Shown here in pieces: positions 43,170-51,765 of a DNA stretch of 64,000 nucleotides; position 1 is the stretch's first letter; each line of letters starts with the position of its first letter. Under the pieces are notes generated by a model. That model saw only the letters and a list, made by a program, of their open reading frames with translations, was not told the DNA's origin and ran no database searches. The position numbers were made by a program, and so were the translations under genes. Source of the DNA: Streptomyces qinzhouensis (GTDB lineage: Bacteria; Actinomycetota; Actinomycetes; Streptomycetales; Streptomycetaceae); contig NZ_CP042266.1 of the NCBI RefSeq assembly GCF_007856155.1, positions 7,874,001-7,938,000 of the forward strand, written 5' to 3'.

Positions 43170-43823
43170 ATGGCGGGAGAACAGCACGACGACAGACGGC
43201 ACCCGGTGGCGGACGCGGCCGGAGAGCCCGGGGAGCCGGGGGCGGCCGACCGGATCGACGCCGTACTCGACGAGGTGGGCCCGCGGCTGCGGCGGATCAG
43301 ACGGGAGCGCGGCGCCACCCTCGAAGCGCTCTCCGAGGTCACCGGCATCTCCGTCTCCACCCTGTCCCGGCTGGAGTCGGGGCAGCGCAGGCCGAGCCTG
43401 GAGCTGCTGCTGCCGCTCGCCCGCGCCCATAAGCTGCCGCTGGACGAACTGGTCGGCGCACCGCCCGTCGGCGACCCCCGGGTGCGTTCGAAGCCGATCG
43501 TCCGCGACGGCCGGACGATGCTGCCGCTGACCCGCAGGCCCGGCGGTCTCCAGGCGTACAAACTGGTCCAGCAGCCCGGCCCCGGGGAACCGGACCCGCG
43601 GACGCACGAGGGGTACGAGTGGCTGTACGTCCTCTCCGGCCGGCTCAGGCTCGTCCTCGGCGACCACGACATCGAACTGGGCCCGGGCGAGGCCGCCGAG
43701 TTCGATACCCGCGTCCCGCACTGGTTCGGCACGGCGGGCGAAGCGCCGGTGGAGTTCCTGAGCCTCTTCGGCCCCCAGGGCGAACGCATGCACGTCCGCG
43801 CCCGGCCCCGCCGACAGGACTGA
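43170..43823 (+). CDS. XRE-family regulator with C-terminal cupin domain
   Basis: 217 residues. Helix-turn-helix 36-90 (RLRRIRRERGATLEALSEVTG, SVSTLSRLESGQRRPSLELL), then a cupin_2 domain about 125-205 with HEGYEWLYVLSGRLRLVLGD (His146, Glu150) and VPHWFG (His184). This is the SutR/PuuR-like architecture: cupin senses a small ligand, HTH controls nearby genes. Probably leaderless from the promoter described at 43135-43163. Divergent from the Moco enzyme gene and its upstream Cys-rich ORF, so it may regulate them as well as itself. Confidence 0.9.
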   Translation: MAGEQHDDRRHPVADAAGEPGEPGAADRIDAVLDEVGPRLRRIRRERGATLEALSEVTGISVSTLSRLESGQRRPSLELLLPLARAHKLPLDELVGAPPVGDPRVRSKPIVRDGRTMLPLTRRPGGLQAYKLVQQPGPGEPDPRTHEGYEWLYVLSGRLRLVLGDHDIELGPGEAAEFDTRVPHWFGTAGEAPVEFLSLFGPQGERMHVRARPRRQD

Positions 43824-43845
43824 CCCCACCGCCCGCCGGGTCCGG

Positions 43846-44928
43846 TCAGCCCTTCGCCGGCGGCAGCTTCAGATCGGTGCAGCCGTGCCGCTCGGCCGCG
43901 CGCTCCGCGAACGCCCGGAACGCGGGCATTCCGAAACGTTCGCCCTGGTTCCCCTCGTCGTCCGGTACGGTCGCCGCCTCCGCCGGCAGAAAACCACTGA
44001 AGGCGGTCCGCTCGGTCGCCCCGGGACAGCGGGCCGAGGCCCACATCTCGGTGCCCCGGACACCGGCATGCCCGGTGCGGTCCTCAATGCCCGAGGTGTC
44101 CCGGCGCTCCGCGTAAGGCCCGAATTCGGCCAGGAAGGCGTAGTGGCCGTCGAAGCTGTTCGTGGATCCGACCCGGCACAGCTCGACCAGGCTGCCACGG
44201 TCCGCGGGGGCCTCGAAGACGGTGTTCAGCCGGGAGTCCAGAGTGAAGGGCAGCCCCGCACAGGTGCCGTCGGCCCGGTCGGTCGACTCCTCCCCGGTCA
44301 CCGCCGGAAGCGCGGTCAGCGCCTTCCCCGGCACCGCGTCGCAGTTCCATTTCCCGGCGGCCTTCACGGCCGTCGCGGTGGCGAACCGCGCCCAGTGAAG
44401 ATCGGCATCCGTCCAGAAATTGTCACGGTACTCCGCGCGCTCGCTGTTGCCGGGGTGGCCAAAGACAGCCACGGCGATCGCGTCGCCCGTGTTCCGGCAG
44501 TCCAGCAGGACGGCCGTGGTCTCACCGTTCGCCGACCCCTGCCAGTCGCCGCCGAGCGGCCCGGGCGGCTGTTTGCCCCTGAGCGGCGGCAGCGCCTCCT
44601 GTCCCCGGATCCTCGCCTCCCCGGGCAGCCTGGCAACGGTCACCGAACCGCCCCCGCCGCCGAGGAAGCAGCGCCAGGACTCCGTACCCAGCCGGCGGTC
44701 CTTGGACGTCTCGATGTCCGTCGCCAACCCCTCGAACAGGGGGCCCTTCTCATAGGCCGTCAAGCCCCCGCACCAGGAGTCCATGGCGTCCTCGAACCGC
44801 CAGCGGGCCGCGGTATCGCTCTCCCGCCACCAGATCCAACCCGCCGCCAGTACGGGTACGAGCACCGCCACGGTCCACGGAACCACCTTCCCCCAGGCCA
44901 CCCGTGGTACCCGTATCGCCCATTCCAC
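43846..44928 (-). CDS. Membrane-anchored extracellular protein, unknown function
   Basis: 360 residues. A single hydrophobic segment, VVPWTVAVLVPVLAAGWIW (about 15-33), anchors an outward-facing domain. The domain has several cysteines (SWCGGL, RCFLGGG, LLDCRNTG, WNCDAVPG, DGTCAGLPF, ELCRVGS, RCPGATE, HGCTDL) that probably form disulfides, and long Gly/Asp-rich loops. I do not recognise the family; similar single-pass proteins are common in Streptomyces. The start is GTG 44928. It is convergent with the XRE-cupin gene and divergent from the nik-like operon. Confidence 0.75.
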   Translation of the reverse strand: MEWAIRVPRVAWGKVVPWTVAVLVPVLAAGWIWWRESDTAARWRFEDAMDSWCGGLTAYEKGPLFEGLATDIETSKDRRLGTESWRCFLGGGGGSVTVARLPGEARIRGQEALPPLRGKQPPGPLGGDWQGSANGETTAVLLDCRNTGDAIAVAVFGHPGNSERAEYRDNFWTDADLHWARFATATAVKAAGKWNCDAVPGKALTALPAVTGEESTDRADGTCAGLPFTLDSRLNTVFEAPADRGSLVELCRVGSTNSFDGHYAFLAEFGPYAERRDTSGIEDRTGHAGVRGTEMWASARCPGATERTAFSGFLPAEAATVPDDEGNQGERFGMPAFRAFAERAAERHGCTDLKLPPAKG

Positions 44929-45157
44929 CTGTCCACCCCCTGTCGTCCGCGGCGCCGGACCCGCTGTCCGCGCCCGCGCCGGAGCAGTGCCTTCCGCCCC
45001 GGGACCGGGACAGGGTACGGGGCGCTCGCGCGGGGTCCGAGGCGGCGCACGCCCGGCCGCGGGGGTGCGTGTGTGTGGCTCTGGTCACAGGCTTCGCCGC
45101 GGGGGGCGTCCCGGCTCATGAGTGCCCGGTGTCCGGTGGTCTGTACATGATGTTTAA

Positions 45158-45174
45158 TTGCGAGGAATTCGCAA
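45158..45174 (+). promoter_or_regulatory. Nur-box-like palindrome before the nikA-like gene
   Basis: TTGCGAGGAATTCGCAA is an inverted repeat TTGCGA-N5-TCGCAA. It closely matches the Nur box of Streptomyces (TTGCAA-N5-TTGCAA), bound by the nickel-responsive FUR-family repressor Nur. It is 34 bp before GTG 45208 and AT-rich relative to surroundings. Confidence 0.72.
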
Positions 45175-45207
45175 CAACGGTTGATCTTCATTAGGGGTGT
45201 GGGTACC

Positions 45208-46824
45208 GTGTCCGCTCCATCGGCCCGCAGGGCCCGTTCCGGCCATCGGATACACCAGGCGGGGGCCGTCGCCCTGGCGGTCGCGGTCACCGCGGGGGCC
45301 GCCGCCTGCTCCAGTCCGGAGAGTGGTTCCGGCGGCGCCAAGGACTCGGCGGTCGTCGGCATCGCCACCGAGCCCGAGAGCCTCAGCCCCCTCCTCGGCT
45401 TCGGTAAGGACGGCAACTCCAAGATCTTCGACGGGCTGCTCGCCATGGGCTCCGACATGAAGCTGAAGCCCGCCCTCGCCGCCGCCCTGCCGAAGGTGAG
45501 CCCCGACGGGCTGACGTACACCTACACCCTCCGCAAGGGCATCACCTTCAGCGACGGCAAGCCGTTCACCGCGAAGGACGTCGTCTTCACCTACAAGACG
45601 GTCCTCGACCCGAAGACCAACAACGCCTCCAAGTCGGAGCTGGACGCCGTCAAGGACGTCACGGCCCCCGGCGGCGACACGGTCGTCTTCACCCTCAAGT
45701 ACCCCTACGCGCCGTTCGCCCAGCGCACCGTCCATCCGATCGTGCCCGAGCATGTCGTCGCCGGACAGGACGTGAACACCGGCCCCTTCACCACCCGGCC
45801 CGTGGGCACCGGCCCGTACCTCCTCAGCTCCTGGTCCAAGGGTGAGAAGCTCACCTTCAAGGCCAACCCCTCCTATTGGGGCGGCGCGCCCGAGGTGAAG
45901 AAGTTCACCATGGCGGTCATCAAGGACGACGACGTCCGCGCGACCCGGCTGCGCGCCGGCGATCTCGACGGCGCCATCCTCCCGCCCAACCTGGCCGAGG
46001 GCTTCAAGGGCGACAAGTCCCGGAAGACGCACGCGGCCACCACGTACGACTACCGGACCGTGACCCTGCCGACCGGCAACAAGGTCACCGGAGACCTCGC
46101 CGTCCGCCGGGCACTCGACGTCGCCGTCGACCGCAAGGCCATGGTCGACAAGATCCTCGAAGGCGCCGGAAAGCCCGCCTACGGCCCCGTCCCCACCGAC
46201 AGCGAATGGTTCGCCCGGGGCACCGAGCGCGCCCACGACCTCGACCGGGCCAAGCGGATCCTCGACGACGCGGGCTGGCAGCCGGGCGGCGACGGGATCC
46301 GGGTGAAGGACGGCGTCCGCGCCGAGTTCCCGCTCTGGTACCCCTCCGGCGACAAGCTCCGCCAGGACCACGCCCTCGCCTACGCCTCCGACGCCAAGAA
46401 GGCCGGCATCTCCATCAAGACCCAGGCCGGTACCTGGGAGGTCATCGAACCGCGGATGAAGGACGACGCGGTCCTCGCGGGCGGCGGCTCGCCCGGCGAC
46501 CCCGACTTCGACCAGTACCTCCTGCTCACCTCGGACCTCGCGGGTGACGGCTTCAACAACATGGGCTGGTACGACAACCCGGCCGTGGACCAGGCCCTGG
46601 TCAAGGGGCGGCAGAGCGGCGACAAGGCCGTCCGCAAGACCGCGTACGAAACCGTCCAGCGCGAACTGGTCAAGAACCCCGGCTACACCTTCCTCACCCA
46701 TATCGACCATCTGTACGTCGTCAACGACAAGTGGGACGGGCTGAGCACCCAGGTCGAGCCGCACGAACACGGTCTGGCCTCCGGCCCCTGGTGGAACGTC
46801 GAGGACTGGGCCCCGAAGAAGTGA
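45208..46824 (+). CDS. nikA: ABC substrate-binding lipoprotein, nickel/peptide type
   Basis: 538 residues. A signal peptide ends in lipobox AGAAAC (lipidated Cys34). The SBP_bac_5 domain begins VGIATEPESLSPLLGFGKDG, then IFDGLLA and YTYTLRKGITFSDGKPFTAKDVVFTY. The family binds peptides, opines or nickel complexes. The five-gene order and the Nur-box-like site 34 bp upstream match the nickel-uptake operon nikABCDE of Streptomyces, so I read it as NikA; a peptide/opine ligand remains possible. GTG 45208 is preceded by AGGGGTG. It overlaps the permease start by GTGA. Confidence 0.82.
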   Translation: MSAPSARRARSGHRIHQAGAVALAVAVTAGAAACSSPESGSGGAKDSAVVGIATEPESLSPLLGFGKDGNSKIFDGLLAMGSDMKLKPALAAALPKVSPDGLTYTYTLRKGITFSDGKPFTAKDVVFTYKTVLDPKTNNASKSELDAVKDVTAPGGDTVVFTLKYPYAPFAQRTVHPIVPEHVVAGQDVNTGPFTTRPVGTGPYLLSSWSKGEKLTFKANPSYWGGAPEVKKFTMAVIKDDDVRATRLRAGDLDGAILPPNLAEGFKGDKSRKTHAATTYDYRTVTLPTGNKVTGDLAVRRALDVAVDRKAMVDKILEGAGKPAYGPVPTDSEWFARGTERAHDLDRAKRILDDAGWQPGGDGIRVKDGVRAEFPLWYPSGDKLRQDHALAYASDAKKAGISIKTQAGTWEVIEPRMKDDAVLAGGGSPGDPDFDQYLLLTSDLAGDGFNNMGWYDNPAVDQALVKGRQSGDKAVRKTAYETVQRELVKNPGYTFLTHIDHLYVVNDKWDGLSTQVEPHEHGLASGPWWNVEDWAPKK

Positions 46825-47861
46825 CCGGCACCCTCATCGAGGCCGCCGGGGAGGAGGCGGCGCCCCGCACGGGGCGCCGCCTCCCCTGGGGCCCGATGGC
46901 CCGCATGGCGGGCCGCCGGGCCCTTTTCGCGTTCCCGGTCCTCCTCGTCGTCACCTTCGGCGTGTTCGCGGTCGCCGAGGCATCGCCGTTCGATCCGGTC
47001 AAGGCGTACACCGGCACCGCCGGAATGACCGCGACCCAGGAGGATCTGGACCGCATCCGCGTCAATCTCGGCGTCGACCAGCCTCTTGTCAGCCGCTGGT
47101 GGGAGTGGCTGACCGCGGCGCTCCGCGGCGACCTCGGGGACTCCAGCGTGCTGCGGCAGCCCGTCGCCGACGCCATCGGCGAACGTGTGGGCTGGTCCGT
47201 CCTGCTCGCCGTCACCGCCTTCGCCCTCGCCGTCGTCCTCGGCACCTTCCTCGGTGTGCTGGCCGCCCGCGGCCGCGGCGGCTGGCTGGACCGTACGGTC
47301 AGCTCCGCCGCCTACACCCTGGAAGCCGCGCCCGCGTTCTGGCTCGGCCTCCTCGTGATCTGGGTCTTCGCCCTCCAGCTCGATGTGCTGCCCGCGGGCG
47401 GACTCACCGACACCGGAAGCGAGACCGTCACCTTCGGCCAGGTCGCCACGCATCTCGTGCTGCCCGCCACGGTCCTCGGTATCACCCAGATGCCGTGGTT
47501 CTTCCTCTATGTACGCCAGGGAGTCGGCGACGCCCTCGACGAGGACCCGGTCCGCGGCGCCCGGGCCCGGGGCATCGGCGAACGGACCGTGCTGCTGCAT
47601 CACGCCCTGCGCTCCGGGATGCTGCCGATGCTCACCCTGATCGGCTCCCGGGTACCCGAACTGATCACCGGCGCCCTGCTGGTGGAGACCGTCTTCAGCT
47701 GGCCCGGTATCGCCGCGGCCACCGTCGAGGCGGCCACCTCCGTCGACTTCCCGCTGCTGGCCGCACTCACCGTGCTGGCGACCGCCGCGGTGCTGATCGG
47801 CAATCTCCTCTCCGATCTGCTGTACGGACTGGCCGACCCGAGAGTGGGCTTCGATGGCTGA
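46821..47861 (+). CDS. nikB: ABC transporter permease (NikB-like)
   Basis: 346 residues, six predicted membrane segments. The N-terminal RALFAFPVLLVVTFGVFAVAEASPFDPV and periplasmic-side GDLGDSSVLRQPVADAI are typical DppB/NikB features, and the coupling loop is DEDPVRGARARGIGERTVLLHHAL. It forms the channel with the following permease. GTG 46821 overlaps the nikA stop (GTGA), and its stop overlaps the next start by 8 bp. Confidence 0.87.
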   Translation: MTGTLIEAAGEEAAPRTGRRLPWGPMARMAGRRALFAFPVLLVVTFGVFAVAEASPFDPVKAYTGTAGMTATQEDLDRIRVNLGVDQPLVSRWWEWLTAALRGDLGDSSVLRQPVADAIGERVGWSVLLAVTAFALAVVLGTFLGVLAARGRGGWLDRTVSSAAYTLEAAPAFWLGLLVIWVFALQLDVLPAGGLTDTGSETVTFGQVATHLVLPATVLGITQMPWFFLYVRQGVGDALDEDPVRGARARGIGERTVLLHHALRSGMLPMLTLIGSRVPELITGALLVETVFSWPGIAAATVEAATSVDFPLLAALTVLATAAVLIGNLLSDLLYGLADPRVGFDG

Positions 47862-48720
47862 TGTCGTCTGGCGTTCCCGTGGACGCACCCGTCGCTCCAC
47901 CCGAACCGTCCGGGTCACCGTATCGGCGGTGATCGTCGCGGCCGTCGTCCTGGCCGTCCTGATCGTGCCGCCGGTCGTCCAGCTCGACGAACAGGCGGTC
48001 GACCTCTCGCAGAAGCTCCAGCCGCCGTCCTTCGCCCATCCCTTCGGCACCGACGACGTCGGCCGTGACCTGCTGCTCCGCTCGGTGTACGGACTGCGGA
48101 TCTCCCTGCTCGTCGGGCTGGTCGCGGCGTTGGTGGCCACCGTCGTCGGAACGCTGGTGGGCGCGGCGGCGGCCACCTTCGGCGGCTGGGTGGACCGGGT
48201 CGTGATGCGGCTGGTCGACACCTTCTCGTCCGTACCGCATCTGCTGCTCGGCATCTTCGTCGTCGCCATGTTCCGGCCCGGGGTCTGGCCGGTCATCGCC
48301 TCGGTGGCCGTCACACACTGGCTGTCGACGGCACGGATCGTCCGCTCGGAGGTGCTGTCGCTCCGCTCGCGCCCGTACATCGACGCCGCGATCTCCGGCG
48401 GAGCCTCCCGATGGCGGGTCACCGGCCGCCATCTGGTGCCCGGGGTCCTTCCGCAGGCGGGCCTGGCGGCGGTGCTGATGGTGCCGCACGCGATGTGGCA
48501 CGAGTCCGCGCTCTCCTTCCTGGGCCTGGGCCTGCCGACCCACCAGGCCAGCCTCGGCAACCTGATCCAGACCGCGCGGGGTTCGCTGCTGGCGGGGGAC
48601 TGGTGGCCGACGCTCTTCCCCGGCCTGTTCCTGATCATCCCGACCCTCGCGGTCGCCGGTCTCGCCGGAGCCTGGCGGGAACGGATCAATCCGCGCCGCC
48701 GATCGGAGTTGATGCTGTGA
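47854..48720 (+). CDS. nikC: ABC transporter permease (NikC-like)
   Basis: 288 residues, DppC/NikC type. It has a short hydrophilic start, FAHPFGTDDVGRDLLLRSVYG (the conserved GTDxxGRD motif before helix 2), and the coupling loop EVLSLRSRPYIDAAISGGASRWRV. ATG 47854 lies inside the end of the preceding gene. The stop overlaps the GTG of the first ATPase. Confidence 0.87.
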   Translation: MADVVWRSRGRTRRSTRTVRVTVSAVIVAAVVLAVLIVPPVVQLDEQAVDLSQKLQPPSFAHPFGTDDVGRDLLLRSVYGLRISLLVGLVAALVATVVGTLVGAAAATFGGWVDRVVMRLVDTFSSVPHLLLGIFVVAMFRPGVWPVIASVAVTHWLSTARIVRSEVLSLRSRPYIDAAISGGASRWRVTGRHLVPGVLPQAGLAAVLMVPHAMWHESALSFLGLGLPTHQASLGNLIQTARGSLLAGDWWPTLFPGLFLIIPTLAVAGLAGAWRERINPRRRSELML

Positions 48721-48752
48721 GCGACGTGAGCGACGTGAGCGACGTGAGCGAC
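48717..48752 (+). repeat. Four 9-bp repeats encoding Val-Ser-Asp at a gene start
   Basis: GTGAGCGAC is repeated four times in frame (48717, 48726, 48735, 48744). Each unit begins with GTG, so the ATPase gene has four in-frame potential starts. Copy number changes would alter only the N-terminus. Confidence 0.9.
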
Positions 48753-49775
48753 GCGCACGCGGGCACCGGGCCGCGGTCGGCGGGAGGCGAGCGCGCGGTG
48801 TCGCCCGTGTTGTCCGTACGCGATCTCTCCGTACGGTTCCGGATGCGCGGCGGTCGTCATATCGCCGCCGTCAGCGGCGCGAGCTTCGAGCTCGGGGCGG
48901 GGGAGTGTCTGGCCCTGGTCGGTGAGAGCGGTTGCGGCAAGTCCGTGCTGGCCTCCGCGCTGCTGGGGCTGCTGCCGGGCAATGCGCAGACCGCCGGGAC
49001 CGCCACGGTCGCCGGGACCGAGCTGCTCGGTGCCGACGAGCGCACCCTGGCCCGTACCGTACGAGGGCGGCTGGTCGGTCTCGTACCGCAGTCACCGGCC
49101 GCGCATCTCACCCCTGTGCGGACCGTCGGCGCCCAGATCGAGGAGACCCTGCGGGAGCTGACCGGCCTCTCCCGCAAGGCGGCCCGTGCGGCGGCCGTCG
49201 CCGCGGCCGGACGCGCCGCCTTCCCCGCGGACCATCTGGACCGTTTCCCCCATGAGCTGTCCGGGGGGCTCGCGCAGCGCGCCGCCACCGCGCTCGCCCT
49301 GATCGGCGACGCCCCCCTGTTGCTCGCCGACGAGCCCACCACCGGTCTCGACCGTGATCTGGTGAACCGGACCGCCGACGAGCTGCGCCGCCACACCGAC
49401 GACGGCCGGGCCCTGCTGATGATCACCCACGATCTGGCGGCGGCCGAGCGGATCGCCGACCGGGTCGCCGTGATGTACGCGGGCCGGATCGTCGAACTGA
49501 CCGGTGCCCGTGATTTCTTCGGCGGCCCGGGGCCTCGCCATCCGTACGCCCGGGGACTGCTGAACGCCCTGCCCGAACGGGACTTCACCGCCGTCCCGGG
49601 GCTGCCGCCCGAGCTGGGGGACCTCCCCGAGGGCTGCGCCTTCGCCGCCCGCTGCGACCGGGCGGGCGAACGCTGCACCGTCCGGCCCGTGTTCACGGAC
49701 GGTGTCGCCTGCCACCACCCGGTGACGCCGACGGGCGCGCCGGCCGGCCCGACGAAGGACCTCCACCATGCTTGA
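48717..49775 (+). CDS. nikD: ABC transporter ATPase (NikD-like)
   Basis: 352 residues. Walker A GESGCGKS (about 69-76), Q-loop LVPQSPAAHLTP, signature LSGGLAQRA, Walker B LLLADEPTTGLD and H-loop MITHD. The C-terminal oligopeptide/dipeptide extension includes CAFAARCDRAGERC, the Cys-rich element of DppD/NikD-type subunits. The N-terminus is a run of Val-Ser-Asp repeats before the fold starts at about residue 32 (LSVRDLSVRF). It overlaps the permease by GTGA; a later GTG near 48798 could be the functional start. Confidence 0.87.
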   Translation: MSDVSDVSDVSDAHAGTGPRSAGGERAVSPVLSVRDLSVRFRMRGGRHIAAVSGASFELGAGECLALVGESGCGKSVLASALLGLLPGNAQTAGTATVAGTELLGADERTLARTVRGRLVGLVPQSPAAHLTPVRTVGAQIEETLRELTGLSRKAARAAAVAAAGRAAFPADHLDRFPHELSGGLAQRAATALALIGDAPLLLADEPTTGLDRDLVNRTADELRRHTDDGRALLMITHDLAAAERIADRVAVMYAGRIVELTGARDFFGGPGPRHPYARGLLNALPERDFTAVPGLPPELGDLPEGCAFAARCDRAGERCTVRPVFTDGVACHHPVTPTGAPAGPTKDLHHA

Positions 49776-50463
49776 ACTGGCCTCGGTCTCCGCCGGGTAC
49801 GAGCGGGGCGTACCGGTCGTGCTCGACGCGTCGCTCTCCCTCGCGCCCGGCGAGGCGGTCGGGCTGCTGGGCCCCAGCGGCTGCGGAAAGTCGACCCTCG
49901 CCCGGGTCGCCGCGCTGCTGCACCGGCCCTGGTCCGGTGGTGTCGTCGTCGACGGTGTGCCCGTCCGGGGCTGGCGGTACGGCGCTCCGCGCGAACTGCG
50001 TACCGCGATCGGCGTCGTGTTCCAGCAGCCGCGGCTCTCCGCCGATCCCCGGCTGACCCTTCACGATCTGATCGCCGAGCCGCTGCGGGCGTCCGGCCGC
50101 CGGGCCGAGGCGGCGGACCGCACCGGTTCGCTGGCCGCGACCGTGGGGCTGACGGGCGATCTGCTGCGCCGCCGTCCGCACGAGGTGAGCGACGGACAGT
50201 TGCAGCGGGCCTGTCTGGCCCGCGCCCTGGTGCTCCGCCCCCGGTGGCTGGTCTGCGACGAGATGACCGCGATGCTGGACGCGTCGACCACCGCGGCGCT
50301 GGTGGCGGTCGTCGAGTCCTACCGCCGGGAGACCGGCGCCGGTCTGCTGGCGGTCGGGCACGACAGGGTGCTGCTGGAGCGCTGGTGCGACCGGACGGTG
50401 CACTGGGACGAGGTGGCCCCGGCCGGTACCGCCCGCGATGAACAGCGGCCGGCGGAGGTCTGA
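49768..50463 (+). CDS. nikE: ABC transporter ATPase (NikE-like)
   Basis: 231 residues, a core ATPase without the C-terminal extension. Walker A is GPSGCGKST, the Q-loop VVFQQPRLSADP and Walker B WLVCDEMTAMLD. The ABC signature reads VSDGQLQRA instead of LSGGQ, and the residue after Walker B Asp is Glu as required. H-loop is VGHDR. It pairs with the preceding ATPase. It starts inside the previous gene by 8 bp and ends the five-gene operon. Confidence 0.86.
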   Translation: MLELASVSAGYERGVPVVLDASLSLAPGEAVGLLGPSGCGKSTLARVAALLHRPWSGGVVVDGVPVRGWRYGAPRELRTAIGVVFQQPRLSADPRLTLHDLIAEPLRASGRRAEAADRTGSLAATVGLTGDLLRRRPHEVSDGQLQRACLARALVLRPRWLVCDEMTAMLDASTTAALVAVVESYRRETGAGLLAVGHDRVLLERWCDRTVHWDEVAPAGTARDEQRPAEV

Positions 50464-50563
50464 ACACTCCCGCGGCGGCCTCCCGCGGACGCTCGGGTTC
50501 CCCGGATACTCGGATGGTCCGCCCGTACCGTCCCGTAGGGGACCGTCGAACCGGAGGTTCACC

Positions 50564-51445
50564 GTGCCGACCACCCGTCGCCGTGCCGTCGGAACCCTGG
50601 CCGCCGCGCTCGCCGCGACCGTCGCCGTACCGCCGGCCGCCGAGGCGGCCGGGAACGGAACCCGGCCCCGCCCCGGGGACCGGGTCCGCCCGCTGCGGCG
50701 CGCCCACGCGCACAACGACTATCTGCACGCCCGGCCGCTGCACGACGCGCTCTCCCACGGATTCACCAGTGCCGAAGCCGATGTTTTCCTCGTCGACGGC
50801 GAACTACTGGTCGCCCACACCCCGGCGGAACTCGATCCCGCCCGTACCCTGCGCTCCCTCTATCTGGACCCGCTGCTCGACCGGATCCGCGCGAACGGCG
50901 GCCGGGTGCACCCGGGCTACCGGCGCCCGGTGCAGTTGCTGATCGACATCAAGTACGACGGGGTCGACTGCTACCGCGAACTCGACCGCCAACTCCGGCG
51001 GTACCACCGGATCCTCAGCCGCTGGTCCGGCGGGCGGGTCCACCCGGGCGCGGTCACGGCCGTGGTCTCCGGCGACCGTGCCGCCCGGCAGCCGATGGAG
51101 GCACAGCGGCGGCGGTACGCGTTCTACGACGGGCGTCCGGACGACCTCGGCGGCCCGGCGCCCGCCTCCTTCATGCCCCTGATATCCGGCAACTGGAACA
51201 GCGGCTTCACCTGGCAGGGCAGCGGGCCGTTCCCGGCGGCCGAACGGGCCCGGCTGCACACCCTGGTCGACTCCGCCCACGAGCAGGGCCGGCGGATCCG
51301 GTTCTGGGCGACGCCCGATGCGCCGGGACCGGCGCGTGACGCCGTATGGGCCGAGCTGCTCGACGCCGGAGCGGACCACATCAACACCGACGATCTCGCC
51401 GGTCTGGAGCGCTTTCTGCGCACCCGCGCCACCGGCGCGCACTGA
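50564..51445 (+). CDS. Secreted glycerophosphodiesterase/PLC-like enzyme
   Basis: 293 residues. A TRRR-type Tat leader (RRRAVGTLAAALAATVAV, cleavage near 29) precedes a TIM-barrel phosphodiesterase domain. His50/Asn51 in HAHNDYLHARP, Glu71-x-Asp73 in SAEADVFLVDG, and His85 in LLVAHTP match the GDPD/PI-PLC active-site pattern. VQLLIDIKYDG, AVTAVVSGD and ADHINTDDL are later strands. It would cleave phosphodiesters of glycerophospholipids or teichoic acid outside the cell. GTG 50564 follows CGGAGG. Confidence 0.85.
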   Translation: MPTTRRRAVGTLAAALAATVAVPPAAEAAGNGTRPRPGDRVRPLRRAHAHNDYLHARPLHDALSHGFTSAEADVFLVDGELLVAHTPAELDPARTLRSLYLDPLLDRIRANGGRVHPGYRRPVQLLIDIKYDGVDCYRELDRQLRRYHRILSRWSGGRVHPGAVTAVVSGDRAARQPMEAQRRRYAFYDGRPDDLGGPAPASFMPLISGNWNSGFTWQGSGPFPAAERARLHTLVDSAHEQGRRIRFWATPDAPGPARDAVWAELLDAGADHINTDDLAGLERFLRTRATGAH

Positions 51446-51570
51446 CGGCGGGCCCGCCCCGACCGCCCAACCACCCGTCCGGCGGACACGTTGGAAGGCT
51501 GTACGGGCCCTCCGCTACGCCAGACTGGCCGACGAAAGCCGCAAATTGGGCGCGGCGGAGGAGGTTGGTG

Positions 51571-51765
51571 ATGGTCGTCTCGATGTCGGTGCTGCTGCTT
51601 CTGGTGATCCTGGCAGTGGTCTTCCTGCGCAACGGCGGGCTGAAGTTCTCCCATGCCATCGTCTGCGCCCTGCTCGGTTTCTTCCTCGCGGGCACCAGCA
51701 TGGCCCCCACGATCCATGAGGGCGTCGCCGCTACGGCGGAGGTGGTGAGCGGCCTTCAGCCGTAG
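51571..51765 (+). CDS. Small two-helix membrane protein
   Basis: 64 residues with two hydrophobic segments (VSMSVLLLLVILAVVFL and AIVCALLGFFLAGTSMAP). The first loop is NGGLKFSH. GGAGGAGG lies about nine bases before ATG 51571. Small proteins of this pattern (a G-L-x-x-x-H-A-x-x-C-x-L-L-G-F segment) recur in Streptomyces, sometimes near conjugative elements; no such element is visible here. Function unknown. Confidence 0.75.
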   Translation: MVVSMSVLLLLVILAVVFLRNGGLKFSHAIVCALLGFFLAGTSMAPTIHEGVAATAEVVSGLQP

